From positions 310,001 through 374,000 of the forward strand of contig NZ_BJZV01000001.1 of assembly GCF_007992215.1 (NCBI RefSeq): 64,000 nucleotides of DNA. The letters run 5' to 3'. This DNA comes from Methylobacterium gnaphalii. GTDB lineage: Bacteria > Pseudomonadota > Alphaproteobacteria > Rhizobiales > Beijerinckiaceae. Below the pieces are notes generated by a model, which had not been told where the DNA came from, searched no databases, and saw only the letters and a program-made list of their open reading frames with translations. The position numbers were made by a program, and so were the translations under genes. Below are positions 25,718-37,951 of this stretch, in pieces; position 1 is the stretch's first letter, and each line of letters begins with the position of its first letter.

Positions 25718-26908
25718 ATGGCCGAGCATAACATCCGGAACTTCGCGATCAATTTCGGGCCGCAGCACCCTGCGGCTCACGGCGTGCTTCGGCTCGTCCT
25801 CGAACTCGACGGCGAGGTCGTGGAGCGCGTCGACCCGCATATCGGGCTGCTGCACCGCGGCACCGAGAAGCTGATCGAGCACAAGACCTACCTGCAGGCG
25901 ACGCCCTATTTCGACCGGCTCGACTATGTCGCGCCGATGAACCAGGAGCACGCCTTCTGCCTGGCGATCGAGAAGCTCGCCGGCATCCAGGTGCCGCGTC
26001 GGGCGCAGCTGATCCGTACGCTGTTCTGCGAGATCGGCCGGCTGCTGTCACACCTTCTCAACGTGACCACGCAGGCGATGGACGTCGGCGCGCTCACGCC
26101 TCCGCTCTGGGGCTTCGAGGAGCGCGAGAAGCTGATGATCTTCTACGAGCGCGCCTCGGGCGCTCGTCTCCACGCCAACTACTTCCGCCCGGGCGGTGTC
26201 CACCAGGACCTGCCGCCGGCGCTGATCGACGACATCGAGGCCTTCTGCGACCCGTTCCTCCAGGTGGTCGACGATCTCGACGACCTCGTCATGGCCAATC
26301 GCATCTTCAAGCAGCGCAACGTCGATATCGGCATCGTGACTCAGGACGAGGCCCTGGCCTGGGGCTTCTCGGGCGTGATGGTGCGCGGCTCCGGCATCCC
26401 GTGGGACCTGCGCAAGTCGCAGCCCTATGAGGCCTACGAAGAGATGGAATTCGACGTCCCCGTCGGGAAGAACGGCGATACCTACGATCGTCAGGTCATC
26501 CGCATGGAAGAGATGCGGGAATCTGTGAAGATCATGAAACAGTGCGTGGCCAAGCTCCGTGAGCCCGCCGGTCAGGGCCCGATCGCCGCGACGGACGGCA
26601 AGTTCGCGCCGCCGCCGCGCCGCGAGATGAAGCGCTCGATGGAGGCGCTCATCCACCACTTCAAGCTCTATACCGAGGGCTTCCACGTGCCGGCCGGTGA
26701 GGTCTATGCCGCCGTCGAGGCGCCAAAGGGCGAGTTCGGCGTCTATCTGGTCTCGGACGGCACCAACAAACCCTACCGCTGCAAGATCCGCGCTCCAGGC
26801 TTCGCCCATCTGCAGGCGATGGACTGGATGTGCCGCGGCCACCTCCTCGCCGACGTGTCCTGCGTGCTCGGCACGCTCGACATTGTGTTCGGCGAAGTGG
26901 ACCGCTGA
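25718..26908 (+). CDS. nuoD: NADH-quinone oxidoreductase subunit D
   Basis: A 396-residue peripheral-arm subunit (49-kDa homologue) that forms the quinone pocket with NuoB. Marks are [22 protein letters not shown] near the N-terminus, [14 protein letters not shown], the pocket stretch [17 protein letters not shown], and the C-terminal DIVFGEVDR. The conserved quinone-binding His in GPQHPAAHG and Tyr in TPYFDRLDY are present. It lies 9 nt after nuoC. Confidence 0.97.
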   Translation: MAEHNIRNFAINFGPQHPAAHGVLRLVLELDGEVVERVDPHIGLLHRGTEKLIEHKTYLQATPYFDRLDYVAPMNQEHAFCLAIEKLAGIQVPRRAQLIRTLFCEIGRLLSHLLNVTTQAMDVGALTPPLWGFEEREKLMIFYERASGARLHANYFRPGGVHQDLPPALIDDIEAFCDPFLQVVDDLDDLVMANRIFKQRNVDIGIVTQDEALAWGFSGVMVRGSGIPWDLRKSQPYEAYEEMEFDVPVGKNGDTYDRQVIRMEEMRESVKIMKQCVAKLREPAGQGPIAATDGKFAPPPRREMKRSMEALIHHFKLYTEGFHVPAGEVYAAVEAPKGEFGVYLVSDGTNKPYRCKIRAPGFAHLQAMDWMCRGHLLADVSCVLGTLDIVFGEVDR

Positions 26909-26926
26909 GAGGACAGCCGAGACGTC

Positions 26927-28234
26927 ATGGCGAACCGCAGGCTAGCCCCCGCCGCCGAGCAGCCCGAAAGCTTCGCGTTCTCTCCCGAGAACGCGGAATG
27001 GGCCCGCGGCCAGATCGAGAAGTATCCGGAAGGCCGTCAGGCCTCGGCCGTGATCCCGCTCCTGTGGAAGGCACAGGAGCAGAATGGCGGCTGGCTGCCG
27101 CAGAAGGCCATCGAGGCTGTCGCCGACCAGCTCGGCATGCCGCATATCCGCGTGCTCGAAGTCGCGACCTTCTACACGATGTTCGCCCTGGAGCCGGTCG
27201 GCCGATTCTGGATCCAGCTCTGCGGCACGGTGCCGTGCGATAGTTGCGGCGCGCGCGAGCTGAAGGACGCGCTGCACGAGCGCCTCGGACCCCCGGGGCA
27301 TGTCTCGGCGGACGGCAACTTCTCCTGGCTTGAGGTCGAGTGCCTCGGCGCCTGCTGCAACGCACCGATGGTGCAGATCAACCAGGACTACTACGAGGAC
27401 CTCACGCCCGAGAGCCTCAACGCGCTCATGGACGACCTCGCCGCGGGCCGCCCAGTGAAGATTGGCTCGCAGACCGGCCGGATTTCCTCCGAGCCTAAGG
27501 ATGCGATCAATACCCTGACGGATCCGACGCTGTTCGACGGCTCACGCGTCGGCGCCTGGCGCAAGCGCTTCGAGCACATGCGTCACGGCGGCGATAAGGG
27601 CGATGCCGCGGTCAAGAAGGAAGAGTCTGCCTCGACCGAAGCCCGCGCCAAGGACGAGACCAAGCCGGCCCGTCCCCAGGCCGGTCGCGCCTCCGAGACC
27701 CAGGCCGTCGAAACGCCGGTGCAGCGCGTCATCGATGGCAAGGAGCCGGTCAGGCCCGATGAGAGGGCGAAGGCTGCGGAGCCCGAAACGTCGTCGGCTG
27801 CGCCCCAGGTCGCCGATCAGGTCGGCGCTCCGAAGCCGGCCGGTACGTCCGCACGCATCGCCGAGGACGAGCAGGCTGTCGCGGAGGATGCCACGCTGCG
27901 CACCGAGCCGCCGCAGCAGCCGGTTGCCTCAGGTGCCGACGACGAAGTGCATCAGGAGCAGAGCCCGGAAGAGCGGGCCAATGCCGCTGGTACGCGTCCG
28001 GCTGGCATCGCGGCGGCACGCGATGACCGTCCCGACGACCTGACCAAGATCAGGGGTATCGGCCCGGTGAACAGCCGCCGCCTGAACGATCTCGGCGTGT
28101 GGCACTACGACCAGATCGCCGCCTGGACTCCGGCGGAGATCGCCTGGGTCGGCGCCTATCTTGCGTTCCCGGGCCGTATCGACCGCGAGGACTGGGTCGG
28201 CCAGGCGGGCACGCTCGCCGAGAAGAAGGGCTGA
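26927..28234 (+). CDS. nuoE: NADH-quinone oxidoreductase subunit E with C-terminal HhH extension
   Basis: A 435-residue protein, more than twice the usual ~170 residues of NuoE (24-kDa subunit). Residues 1-~190 are the thioredoxin-like NuoE with the [2Fe-2S] cluster N1a ligands C-x4-C in LCGTVPCD and C-x3-C in ECLGACCN. Residues ~200-365 are a Lys/Glu/Ala/Pro-rich, probably disordered linker. Residues ~366-435 are a helix-hairpin-helix-like module, [19 protein letters not shown] followed by a [13 protein letters not shown] helix. Similar extensions are known in NuoE of related alphaproteobacteria. The role of the added module is unknown. It lies 18 nt after nuoD and 4 nt before nuoF. Confidence 0.95.
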   Translation: MANRRLAPAAEQPESFAFSPENAEWARGQIEKYPEGRQASAVIPLLWKAQEQNGGWLPQKAIEAVADQLGMPHIRVLEVATFYTMFALEPVGRFWIQLCGTVPCDSCGARELKDALHERLGPPGHVSADGNFSWLEVECLGACCNAPMVQINQDYYEDLTPESLNALMDDLAAGRPVKIGSQTGRISSEPKDAINTLTDPTLFDGSRVGAWRKRFEHMRHGGDKGDAAVKKEESASTEARAKDETKPARPQAGRASETQAVETPVQRVIDGKEPVRPDERAKAAEPETSSAAPQVADQVGAPKPAGTSARIAEDEQAVAEDATLRTEPPQQPVASGADDEVHQEQSPEERANAAGTRPAGIAAARDDRPDDLTKIRGIGPVNSRRLNDLGVWHYDQIAAWTPAEIAWVGAYLAFPGRIDREDWVGQAGTLAEKKG

Positions 28235-28238
28235 GGTC

Positions 28239-29540
<1,302 letters not shown>

Positions 29541-29574
29541 GGACGATGCGGCGCGACCATTCCGAGATGACCCG

Positions 29575-31656
29575 ATGACAAAGCTTCTCGTCGACGGCAC
29601 CGAGGTCGATGTCCCGGCCGATTTCACGCTCCTGCAGGCCTGCGAGGTCGCCGGTGCTGAGATCCCGCGCTTCTGCTTCCACGAGCGCCTGTCCATTGCC
29701 GGCAATTGCCGGATGTGCCTCGTCGAGCTGAAGGGCGCGCCGAAGCCCGTCGCCTCCTGTGCCTATGCGGTGAAGGATTGCCGCCCCGGCCCGAACGGCG
29801 AGCCGCCGGAGGTGCTGACGCGCTCGGGCCTCACCAAGAAGGCCCGCGAGGGGGTGATGGAGTTCCTCCTCATCAACCACCCGCTCGACTGCCCGATCTG
29901 CGACCAGGGCGGCCATTGCGACCTGCAGGATCAGGCCATGGCCTATGGCGTCGACTCGACGCGCTACAAGGAGAACAAGCGCGCGGTCGAGGAGAAGTAT
30001 ATCGGCCCGCTGGTGCGCACGGCGATGAACCGCTGCATCCACTGCACCCGCTGCGTTCGCTTCCTGGCGGAAGTCGCCGGCGTGCCGGACCTCGGCGCCA
30101 TCGGCCGCGGCGAGGACATGGAGATCACGAGCTATCTCGAGAACGCGATGGGCTCGGAGCTCCAGGGCAACGTCGCCGATCTCTGCCCCGTCGGTGCGCT
30201 GGTGCCGAAGCCGCAGAGCTACAATGTCCGCCCCTGGGAGTTGTCGAAGACCGATTCCATCGACGTGATGGATGCCGTCGGATCGGCGATCCGTGTCGAT
30301 GCGCGCGGCCGCGAGGTCATGCAGATCAACCCGCGGATCAACGAGGACATCAACGAGGAGTGGATCTCCGACAAGACGCGCCAGATCGTCGACGGCCTGC
30401 GCATGCAGCGTCTCGATCGTCCCTTCGTGCGCGAGAATGGCCGCCTGCGTCCCGCCTCCTGGGGCGAGGCGTTCGCGGCGATCGCCGCCAAGGTGAAGGG
30501 CGCCGACCCGAAGCGCATCGGCGCGGTTGTCGGTGATCTCGCAGGCGTCGAGGAGATCTTCGCGCTCAAGGAGCTGATGGGCTCGCTCGGCACGACCAAT
30601 ATCGATTGCCGCCAGGGCGGCGAGAAGATCGACCCGGCCTGGGGCCGCGGCGCCTACACCTTCAACCCGACCATTCCGGGGATCGAAGAGGCCGACGCCA
30701 TCCTGCTCGTCGGTACCAATCCGCGCCTCGAGGCCTCGCTGCTGAACGTCCGCATCCGGAAGCGCTGGCGCATGGCTCCGCTCGCGGTCGGCCTGATCGG
30801 CGAGGATGTCGACCTCACCTATCCGCACCTCTATCTCGGCGCCGGTCCGGACACGCTATCCGACCTCGCCGCCGGCAAGCACAGCTTCGCCGAGACCCTG
30901 TCGAAGGCCGAGCGCCCGCTCGTCATTGTCGGCAGCGCTGCGCTGGCGCGTGCCGACGGCGCCGCGGTGCTTGCCGCTGCCGCTGCGCTCGCCAAGAGCG
31001 TCGGTGCCGTCACGGCCGAGTGGAACGGCTTCGCCGTCCTGCATTCGGCGGCCGCTCGCGTCGGTGCGCTCGATCTCGGCTTCGTGCCGGGGGAAGGTGG
31101 TCTCGACTTTGCCGGCATCACCGCGCCGGGCGCCCTCGATGTGGTGTTCAACCTCGGCGCCGACGAGGTCGATGGCGGGGCAGGGGCCTTCGTGATCTAC
31201 CAGGGCACGCATGGCGACCGTGGCGCGATGCGCGCCGACGTGATCCTGCCGGGCGCTGCCTACACCGAGAAATCCGCGACCTACGTGAACACGGAAGGCC
31301 GCGTGCAGATGACCAACCGCGCCGGCTTCCCACCGGGTGACGCACGCGAGGATTGGGCGATCCTGCGCGCGCTCTCCGACGTGCTCGGCCACAAGCTACC
31401 CTACGACTCGCTCGGTGCGCTGCGCCGCGCGCTCTACGCCACGCATCCGCATCTCGCCGGCATCGACAGGGTCGAGACGGCCGATGTGGTGCAGGCGGTC
31501 GAGACCCTCGCCGGTCTCGGCGGAAGTCTTGGCAAGGAGGCCTTCGGTCCCGCCTTCGCCGACTTCTACATGACGAACCCCATCGCCCGCGCCTCGCGCG
31601 TGATGGCCGAATGTTCGAGCGTCGCCCAAGGGCGCACGCTCCAGGCGGCCGAGTGA
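29575..31656 (+). CDS. nuoG: NADH-quinone oxidoreductase subunit G
   Basis: A 693-residue subunit (75-kDa homologue). The N-terminal ferredoxin-like part carries a [2Fe-2S] cluster ([18 protein letters not shown]), then the His-containing motif [19 protein letters not shown] for cluster N5 and [10 protein letters not shown] for N4. The rest is a molybdopterin-oxidoreductase-like fold without cofactor. It passes electrons from NuoF toward NuoB. The ATG at 29575 directly precedes the ferredoxin fold; it is 34 nt after nuoF and 7 nt before nuoH. Confidence 0.96.
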   Translation: MTKLLVDGTEVDVPADFTLLQACEVAGAEIPRFCFHERLSIAGNCRMCLVELKGAPKPVASCAYAVKDCRPGPNGEPPEVLTRSGLTKKAREGVMEFLLINHPLDCPICDQGGHCDLQDQAMAYGVDSTRYKENKRAVEEKYIGPLVRTAMNRCIHCTRCVRFLAEVAGVPDLGAIGRGEDMEITSYLENAMGSELQGNVADLCPVGALVPKPQSYNVRPWELSKTDSIDVMDAVGSAIRVDARGREVMQINPRINEDINEEWISDKTRQIVDGLRMQRLDRPFVRENGRLRPASWGEAFAAIAAKVKGADPKRIGAVVGDLAGVEEIFALKELMGSLGTTNIDCRQGGEKIDPAWGRGAYTFNPTIPGIEEADAILLVGTNPRLEASLLNVRIRKRWRMAPLAVGLIGEDVDLTYPHLYLGAGPDTLSDLAAGKHSFAETLSKAERPLVIVGSAALARADGAAVLAAAAALAKSVGAVTAEWNGFAVLHSAAARVGALDLGFVPGEGGLDFAGITAPGALDVVFNLGADEVDGGAGAFVIYQGTHGDRGAMRADVILPGAAYTEKSATYVNTEGRVQMTNRAGFPPGDAREDWAILRALSDVLGHKLPYDSLGALRRALYATHPHLAGIDRVETADVVQAVETLAGLGGSLGKEAFGPAFADFYMTNPIARASRVMAECSSVAQGRTLQAAE

Positions 31657-31663
31657 GGACCCC

Positions 31664-32686
31664 ATGACCTTCTGGGAAACCTTCTGCCTCGTTGCGCTGA
31701 CCGCGCTGAAGAGCCTCGTGATGCTCTCGGCGCTGCTCGTTTTCATCGCCTTCGCGCTGCTCGCCGACCGCAAGATCTGGGCGGCGGTGCAGCTCCGCCG
31801 CGGCCCGAACGTGGTCGGTCCCTTCGGCCTGTTCCAGTCCTTCGCCGACCTGATCAAGTTCGTGATCAAGGAGCCGGTGATCCCGGCCGGCGCCAACAAG
31901 GCGATCTTCCTGCTGGCCCCGATGGTGTTCGCAACCCTGGCGCTGGCGAGCTGGGCGGTGATTCCGCTCGCTGACGGCTGGGCCATCGCCGACATCAATG
32001 TCGGCATCACCTACATCTTCGCGATCTCCTCGCTCGGCGTGTACGGCGTCATCATGGGCGGCTGGGCGTCGAACTCGAAATACGCCTTCCTCGGAGCGCT
32101 GCGCTCCGCCGCGCAGATGATCTCCTACGAGGTCTCGCTCGGCTTCGTGATCATATGTGTGCTGCTCTGCGCCGGTTCGCTGAACCTCTCGCGCATCGTC
32201 ATGGCGCAGGACACCTCGCTTGGCCTTTTCGGCTGGTACTGGCTCTGGCTGTTCCCGATGTTCGTGGTGTTCTTCATCTCGGCGCTCGCCGAGACGAACC
32301 GCCCACCCTTCGACCTGCCGGAAGCCGAGTCGGAACTCGTCGCGGGCTACATGGTCGAGTATTCCTCGACGCCGTACCTGCTGTTCATGCTCGGCGAGTA
32401 CGTGGCGATCATGACCATGTGCGCGCTCGGAACCGTACTGTTCCTCGGCGGCTGGCTCTCGCCGATCCCCTTCGCACCCTTCACCTGGGTGCCGGGCCTG
32501 ATCTGGTTCACGCTGAAGGCGAGCTTCCTGTTCTTCATGATCGCCATGGTGAAGGCCATGGTGCCCCGCTATCGCTACGACCAGCTCATGCGGCTGGGCT
32601 GGAAGGTCTTCCTTCCGCTCTCGCTGATCTCGGTCATCGTCGTCGCCTTCGTCCTCAAGCTCACCGGCCTCGCGCCGGGGGCATGA
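31664..32686 (+). CDS. nuoH: NADH-quinone oxidoreductase subunit H
   Basis: A 340-residue membrane subunit (ND1 homologue) with about eight helices that forms the quinone entrance and links both arms. Marks are [24 protein letters not shown], the acidic loop [30 protein letters not shown], and the C-terminal [18 protein letters not shown]. All conserved Glu/Asp residues of the loop are present. It lies 7 nt after nuoG. Confidence 0.97.
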   Translation: MTFWETFCLVALTALKSLVMLSALLVFIAFALLADRKIWAAVQLRRGPNVVGPFGLFQSFADLIKFVIKEPVIPAGANKAIFLLAPMVFATLALASWAVIPLADGWAIADINVGITYIFAISSLGVYGVIMGGWASNSKYAFLGALRSAAQMISYEVSLGFVIICVLLCAGSLNLSRIVMAQDTSLGLFGWYWLWLFPMFVVFFISALAETNRPPFDLPEAESELVAGYMVEYSSTPYLLFMLGEYVAIMTMCALGTVLFLGGWLSPIPFAPFTWVPGLIWFTLKASFLFFMIAMVKAMVPRYRYDQLMRLGWKVFLPLSLISVIVVAFVLKLTGLAPGA

Positions 32687-32711
32687 CCGCAGAAGTATCG
32701 GAGATCCGAGC

Positions 32712-33200
32712 ATGAAGCTCGATCAGGTCGCCAGAGGTCTCCTGCTGAAGGAGTTCGTGTCGGGGTTCGTCCTCGCCATGAAGTACTTCTTCAAGCCGAA
32801 GGCCACGATCAACTACCCCTTCGAAATGGGCCATCGCGGGCCGCGTTTCAGGGGCGAGCACGCCCTGCGCCGCTACCCCAACGGCGAAGAGCGCTGCATC
32901 GCCTGCAAGCTCTGCGAGGCGATCTGCCCGGCCCAGGCCATCACCATCGAGGCCGGCCCGCGCCGCAACGACGGCACGCGCCGCACGACCCGGTACGACA
33001 TCGACATGGTGAAGTGCATCTATTGCGGCATGTGCCAGGAGGCCTGCCCGGTGGATGCCATCGTCGAGGGGCCGAACTTCGAGTTCTCCGTCGAGACCCG
33101 CGAGGAGCTGCTCTACGACAAGCAGAAGCTGCTCGATAACGGCGACCGCTGGGAGCGCGAGATCGCGCGCAACCTCGCGGCGGACGCGCCTTACCGCTGA
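32712..33200 (+). CDS. nuoI: NADH-quinone oxidoreductase subunit I
   Basis: A 162-residue ferredoxin-like subunit (TYKY homologue). The two [4Fe-4S] motifs are [12 protein letters not shown] and [12 protein letters not shown] (clusters N6a and N6b). The N-terminal region is an amphipathic helix for contact with NuoH. It is followed by the largest gap inside the operon (120 nt), which contains a perfect hairpin. Confidence 0.97.
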   Translation: MKLDQVARGLLLKEFVSGFVLAMKYFFKPKATINYPFEMGHRGPRFRGEHALRRYPNGEERCIACKLCEAICPAQAITIEAGPRRNDGTRRTTRYDIDMVKCIYCGMCQEACPVDAIVEGPNFEFSVETREELLYDKQKLLDNGDRWEREIARNLAADAPYR

Positions 33201-33287
33201 TGCCCCGCGGCGCGCCGGTTGTGCGCCGCAGACCCGAGTTCTATAGACGGCCCGCCTCCCGCCGGCCGTTGGCTTCAAGGCAGAAGG

Positions 33288-33306
33288 AGCCGCTGTTTCA
33301 GCGGCT
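33288..33306 (+). other. Perfect hairpin in the nuoI-nuoJ gap
   Basis: AGCCGCTG-TTT-CAGCGGCT is an 8-bp perfect stem with a 3-nt loop, 14 nt before the nuoJ start. It has no T-run. It could act as an mRNA stability or processing element separating nuoA-I from nuoJ-N, or limit nuoJ translation. Confidence 0.5.
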
Positions 33307-33320
33307 GACCTGATCACCGC

Positions 33321-33941
33321 ATGACCGCAGCCGCCGCCTTCTTCTACCTGTTCGCAGGCTTCGCGATCGCCAGCGGATTCATGGTGATCGCCGCACGCAA
33401 CCCCGTGACGTCGGTGCTCTTCCTGATCCTCGCCTTCGTGAACGCGGCGGGCCTCTTCGTGCTGATGGGCGCCGAGTTTCTCGCGATGATCCTGGTGGTC
33501 GTCTATGTCGGCGCGGTGGCGGTGCTCTTCCTGTTCGTCGTGATGATGCTCGACGTGGACTTCGCCGCACTTCGCCAGGGCTTCCAGCAATACCTGCCGA
33601 TCGGCGGCCTGATCGGCGCGATCTTCGCGATCGAGCTGATTCTCGTCGTCGGCTCCTGGGCGATCGATCCGGGCATCGTGCGCACGCCGATCGGCCAGAC
33701 CGCCGCGAGCGAGGCGCTGACCAACACCCAGGCGCTCGGCCGCGTGCTCTACACCGACTACGCCTACTTCTTTCAGATCGCCGGCCTGGTGCTGCTCGTC
33801 GCGATGATCGGCGCCATCGTGCTGACGCTGCGCGACCGGCCCGGCGTCAAGCGCCAAAACATCGCCGTCCAGAATGCGCGCACGCAGGGCATGGCGGTGG
33901 AGAACCGCAAGGTGCCCTCGCGTCAGGGCGTGGAGGTCTAA
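33321..33941 (+). CDS. nuoJ: NADH-quinone oxidoreductase subunit J
   Basis: A 206-residue membrane subunit (ND6 homologue) with five predicted helices. Typical stretches are [57 protein letters not shown] in pieces near residues 15-75. The helix with [17 protein letters not shown] contains the pi-bulge region important for coupling. Residues ~170-206 form a hydrophilic tail. No clear Shine-Dalgarno sequence is visible, because the hairpin at 33288-33306 lies just upstream. Confidence 0.95.
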   Translation: MTAAAAFFYLFAGFAIASGFMVIAARNPVTSVLFLILAFVNAAGLFVLMGAEFLAMILVVVYVGAVAVLFLFVVMMLDVDFAALRQGFQQYLPIGGLIGAIFAIELILVVGSWAIDPGIVRTPIGQTAASEALTNTQALGRVLYTDYAYFFQIAGLVLLVAMIGAIVLTLRDRPGVKRQNIAVQNARTQGMAVENRKVPSRQGVEV

Positions 33942-33946
33942 GCACC

Positions 33947-34252
33947 ATGATCGGCCTCAGCCACTACCTCACGGTTGCCGCGATCCTGTTCACGCTCGGC
34001 GTGCTCGGCATCTTCATCAATCGCAAGAACGTCATCGTCATCCTGATGTCTGTCGAGCTGATCCTGCTCGCCGTGAACATCAACCTGGTGGCGTTCTCGA
34101 CCCATCTCGACGACATCACCGGCCAGGTCTTCGCGCTCTTCGTGCTGACCGTGGCCGCGGCCGAGGCCGCCATCGGCCTCGCCATCCTGGTCGTCTTCTT
34201 CCGGAACCGCGGCTCCATCGCCGTCGAGGACGTGAGCATGATGAAGGGTTGA
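33947..34252 (+). CDS. nuoK: NADH-quinone oxidoreductase subunit K
   Basis: A 101-residue membrane subunit (ND4L homologue) with three helices. The membrane glutamates of the proton path are in [16 protein letters not shown] and [14 protein letters not shown]. The typical start [19 protein letters not shown] and the internal [11 protein letters not shown] are present. It lies 5 nt after nuoJ. Confidence 0.97.
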   Translation: MIGLSHYLTVAAILFTLGVLGIFINRKNVIVILMSVELILLAVNINLVAFSTHLDDITGQVFALFVLTVAAAEAAIGLAILVVFFRNRGSIAVEDVSMMKG

Positions 34253-34301
34253 CCCGCCCCGGTCGCTCCTTCGTCCGCCTGCTGCGAGGCCGCACAGAAC
34301 C

Positions 34302-36416
34302 ATGTATCACGCCATTGTTTTCTTCCCCCTGATCGGCGCGCTCATCGCCGGCCTGTTCGGGCGCTATATCGGCGCGCGACTGAGCGAGTACGTCACGACG
34401 AGCTGCCTCGCATTCGCCTGTCTGCTCGCCTGGGGCGCGTTCTTCCTGGTGACCGGCGAGCACGGCCATGCCGAGCGCGTACAGGTGGCGCAGTGGTTCG
34501 CTGCCGGCGACCTGACGGTCGACTGGGCCTTCAAGGTCGACACGCTGACCTGCGTGATGCTGGTGGTCGTCACTACCGTCTCGACCCTCGTGCACATCTA
34601 CTCCATCGGCTACATGGAGGAGGATCCTCACCGGCCGCGCTTCTTCGCCTATCTGTCGCTGTTCACCTTCGCCATGCTGATGCTGGTGACGGCCGACAAC
34701 CTCGTGCAGATGTTCTTCGGCTGGGAAGGCGTTGGCCTCGCCTCCTACCTGCTGATCGGGTTCTGGTACGAGAAGCCCTCGGCCAATGCCGCCGCGATGA
34801 AGGCCTTCATCGTCAACCGCGTCGGCGATTTCGGCTTCTCACTCGGCATCTTCCTGGTCTTCGTGCTGACCGGCTCGGTCTCCTTCGACGCGATCTTTGC
34901 GAAGGCACCGGAGCTGAAGGACGCGACCTTCCACTTCCTCGGCTACGACTGGAACGCCCTGACGCTCACCTGCCTGCTGCTCTTCATGGGCGCCATGGGC
35001 AAGTCGGCGCAGTTCCTGCTGCACACCTGGCTGCCGGACGCGATGGAAGGCCCGACCCCGGTTTCGGCGTTGATCCACGCAGCCACCATGGTCACCGCCG
35101 GCGTTTTCATGGTCGCAAGGCTGTCGCCGCTCTTCGAGCTGGCACCCGTCGCCCTCTCGGTCGTCACCGTGATCGGCGCGATCACCGCCTTCTTCGCGGC
35201 GACGGTCGGCCTCGTGCAGAACGACATCAAGCGGGTCATCGCCTACTCGACCTGCTCGCAGCTCGGCTACATGTTCGTGGCGCTCGGCGTCGGCGCCTAC
35301 TCGGCCGGCGTGTTCCACCTCTTCACCCACGCCTTCTTCAAGGCGCTGCTGTTCCTCGGGGCCGGCTCGGTCATCCACGCGATGCACCACGAGCAGGACA
35401 TGCGGAACATGGGTGCCTTGCGCAAATTCATCCCCTTCACCACGGCGATGATGACGATCGGCACCCTCGCGCTGATCGGCTTCCCCTATACGGCCGGCTA
35501 CTACTCGAAGGACGCGATCATCGAGGCGGCCTACATGTCCGACCGCCCGGGCCACGTGTTGGCGTTCCTCGCCACCGTGATCGCCGCGCTGATGACCTCG
35601 TTCTATTCCTGGCGCCTGTTCTTCCTGACCTTCGAGGGGCCGGCCCGTTGGGCCACGCAGCACGGCGCACACGGGCATGACGACCATGCTCATGTCGACG
35701 CGCATGCGCACGCCGCCTCGTCTCATGCCGCCGACGGCGCACCGGGCCACCACGAGGGCGTCGCCCACGACGACAAGGGCCACGACATCGAGCCCGCCTC
35801 GCACAGCGCGCTCGAGCACCACGACGAGCATCACGCGCACACGCCGCATGAGAGCCCGATCGTGATGACGCTGCCGCTGGCGATCCTCGCCTTCGGCGCG
35901 CTCTTCGCCGGCCTAATCTTCAAGGAGCGGTTCATCGGGCACGACATGGAGGCGTTCTGGGGCCATACCCTGGCGCATTCCGAGAACCACATCATGCACA
36001 AGATCCACGAGGCGCCCGGCTGGGTCTCGCTCTCGCCGTTCATCATGCTGACGTTGGGCTTCGTGCTGGCCTTCTGGATGTATATCCGCCGGCCTGAACT
36101 GCCCGGTCAGCTCGCCCGGCAGCAGCCGAGCCTGTACCAATTCCTGCTCAACAAGTGGTACTTCGACGAGATCTACGACGCGATCTTCGTCCGCCCGGCC
36201 AAGAAGTTCGGCCTCTTCCTCTGGAAGGAGGGTGACGGCCGCATCATCGACGGGATGGGCCCCGACGGCATCTCGGCCCGCGTGGTCGACGTCACCCGCG
36301 GCGTCGTGCGTCTGCAGACCGGCTACGTCTACCACTACGCCTTCGTCATGCTGGTCGGCGTCGCCGGCCTGATCACCTGGTACATGCTGACCGGCGCCGC
36401 CGGGGGAGCCCATTGA
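34302..36416 (+). CDS. nuoL: NADH-quinone oxidoreductase subunit L with His-rich insert
   Basis: A 704-residue antiporter-like membrane subunit (ND5 homologue) with the long lateral helix at its C-terminal end. Core marks are [50 protein letters not shown] in parts, and [19 protein letters not shown] with the proton-path lysines. Residues ~453-518 form a loop with about 19 histidines and many acidic residues, absent from E. coli NuoL (613 residues). Its stop codon overlaps the nuoM start by one base (TGATG). Confidence 0.95.
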   Translation: MYHAIVFFPLIGALIAGLFGRYIGARLSEYVTTSCLAFACLLAWGAFFLVTGEHGHAERVQVAQWFAAGDLTVDWAFKVDTLTCVMLVVVTTVSTLVHIYSIGYMEEDPHRPRFFAYLSLFTFAMLMLVTADNLVQMFFGWEGVGLASYLLIGFWYEKPSANAAAMKAFIVNRVGDFGFSLGIFLVFVLTGSVSFDAIFAKAPELKDATFHFLGYDWNALTLTCLLLFMGAMGKSAQFLLHTWLPDAMEGPTPVSALIHAATMVTAGVFMVARLSPLFELAPVALSVVTVIGAITAFFAATVGLVQNDIKRVIAYSTCSQLGYMFVALGVGAYSAGVFHLFTHAFFKALLFLGAGSVIHAMHHEQDMRNMGALRKFIPFTTAMMTIGTLALIGFPYTAGYYSKDAIIEAAYMSDRPGHVLAFLATVIAALMTSFYSWRLFFLTFEGPARWATQHGAHGHDDHAHVDAHAHAASSHAADGAPGHHEGVAHDDKGHDIEPASHSALEHHDEHHAHTPHESPIVMTLPLAILAFGALFAGLIFKERFIGHDMEAFWGHTLAHSENHIMHKIHEAPGWVSLSPFIMLTLGFVLAFWMYIRRPELPGQLARQQPSLYQFLLNKWYFDEIYDAIFVRPAKKFGLFLWKEGDGRIIDGMGPDGISARVVDVTRGVVRLQTGYVYHYAFVMLVGVAGLITWYMLTGAAGGAH

Positions 36417-37951
36417 TGCTCGGCCTCGGGATCCTCTCCGGTCTCCTGATCGTCCCGCTCTGCGGCGCGGCCTTTATCCTCACCCTGGGTGAGGAGACCG
36501 AGGCCGTGAAGCGCAACGCCCGCTGGGCGGCGCTGATCACGACGGTCGTCACCTTCCTGCTCTCGCTGGCTGCCTGGTCGCGCTACGACATCGCGAGCCC
36601 GAGCTTCCAGCTCGTCGAGACGCATGGTTGGCTGGCCGAGACCATCAGGTTCAAGCTCGGCGTCGACGGCTTCTCGATGCCGCTGATCCTGCTGACGACC
36701 TTCCTGATGCCGTTCTGCATCGGGGCCTCGTGGCTCTCGGTCGAGACCCGCGTGAAGGAGTACTTCGTCGCCTTCCTGGTGCTGGAAACGACGATGATCG
36801 GCGTGTTCTGCGCCCTCGACCTGGTGCTGTTCTACCTGTTCTTCGAGGCAGGCCTGATCCCGATGTTCCTCATCATCGGCATCTGGGGTGGCAAGCGGCG
36901 TATCTACGCGAGCTTCAAGTTCTTCCTCTACACGCTGCTCGGCTCGGTGCTGATGCTGCTCGCCATCATGGCGATGTACTGGGAGGCCGGCACCACCGAC
37001 ATCCCGACCCTGCTGACGCACCGCTTCCCGGTCCACATGCAGACCTGGCTGTGGCTCGCCTTCTTCGCCTCCTTCGCGGTGAAGATGCCGATGTGGCCGG
37101 TCCATACCTGGCTTCCCGACGCGCACGTCGAGGCGCCCACCGCAGGCTCGGTCATCCTGGCCGGCATCCTGCTGAAGATGGGTGGATACGGCTTCATCCG
37201 GATCTCGCTGCCGATGCTGCCGGATGCGAGTGCCTATTTCGCGAACTTCGTGTTCGCGCTCTCGGTGATCGCGATCATCTTCACCTCGCTCACCGCGATG
37301 ATGCAGACCGACATCAAGAAGCTGATCGCCTACTCGTCGGTGGCCCATATGGGCTTCGTGACGCTCGGCCTGTTCACGCTGAACGAGCAGGGCATCCAGG
37401 GCGCGCTGTTCCTGATGATCTCGCACGGCATCGTGTCGGGCGCGCTCTTCCTCTGCGTCGGCGTGGTCTACGACCGGATGCACACCCGCGAGATCGCGGC
37501 CTATGGCGGCCTCGTGAAACGCATGCCGCTCTACGCAGCAGCGATGATGGTCTTCACCATGGCCAATGTCGGCCTGCCGGGCACCTCGGGCTTCGTCGGC
37601 GAGTTCCTGTCGATGATGGGCGCCTTCCGGGCGAACCCGATGGTCGCCTTCTTCTCGGTCTTCGGCATCATCCTCTCGGCCGGCTACGCGCTCTGGCTCT
37701 ATGCCCGCGTGATCTACGGGAAGCTCGAGAAGCCGAACCTCCAGGGCATCCTCGACCTCGACCTGCGTGAGAAGATCATCATCGCGCCGCTGGTCGCGCT
37801 GACGATCTGGTACGGCGTGCATCCCTCGCCGATCCTCGATGCCTTCGCGCCCTCTACCGAGGCGCTGATGACCAGCATGAAGACATCCCTGTCCAACACG
37901 CAGGCCGCCGAGCGCGCGGCCGCGGGCAAGGCCGAGATCGCAGCGCGATGA
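36416..37951 (+). CDS. nuoM: NADH-quinone oxidoreductase subunit M
   Basis: A 511-residue antiporter-like subunit (ND4 homologue). Proton-path marks are [59 protein letters not shown] in parts, and [20 protein letters not shown] choose the ATG at 36416, overlapping the nuoL stop codon, over the TTG at 36413. Its last four bases overlap the nuoN start, so the three distal subunits are translationally coupled. Confidence 0.96.
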   Translation: MLGLGILSGLLIVPLCGAAFILTLGEETEAVKRNARWAALITTVVTFLLSLAAWSRYDIASPSFQLVETHGWLAETIRFKLGVDGFSMPLILLTTFLMPFCIGASWLSVETRVKEYFVAFLVLETTMIGVFCALDLVLFYLFFEAGLIPMFLIIGIWGGKRRIYASFKFFLYTLLGSVLMLLAIMAMYWEAGTTDIPTLLTHRFPVHMQTWLWLAFFASFAVKMPMWPVHTWLPDAHVEAPTAGSVILAGILLKMGGYGFIRISLPMLPDASAYFANFVFALSVIAIIFTSLTAMMQTDIKKLIAYSSVAHMGFVTLGLFTLNEQGIQGALFLMISHGIVSGALFLCVGVVYDRMHTREIAAYGGLVKRMPLYAAAMMVFTMANVGLPGTSGFVGEFLSMMGAFRANPMVAFFSVFGIILSAGYALWLYARVIYGKLEKPNLQGILDLDLREKIIIAPLVALTIWYGVHPSPILDAFAPSTEALMTSMKTSLSNTQAAERAAAGKAEIAAR

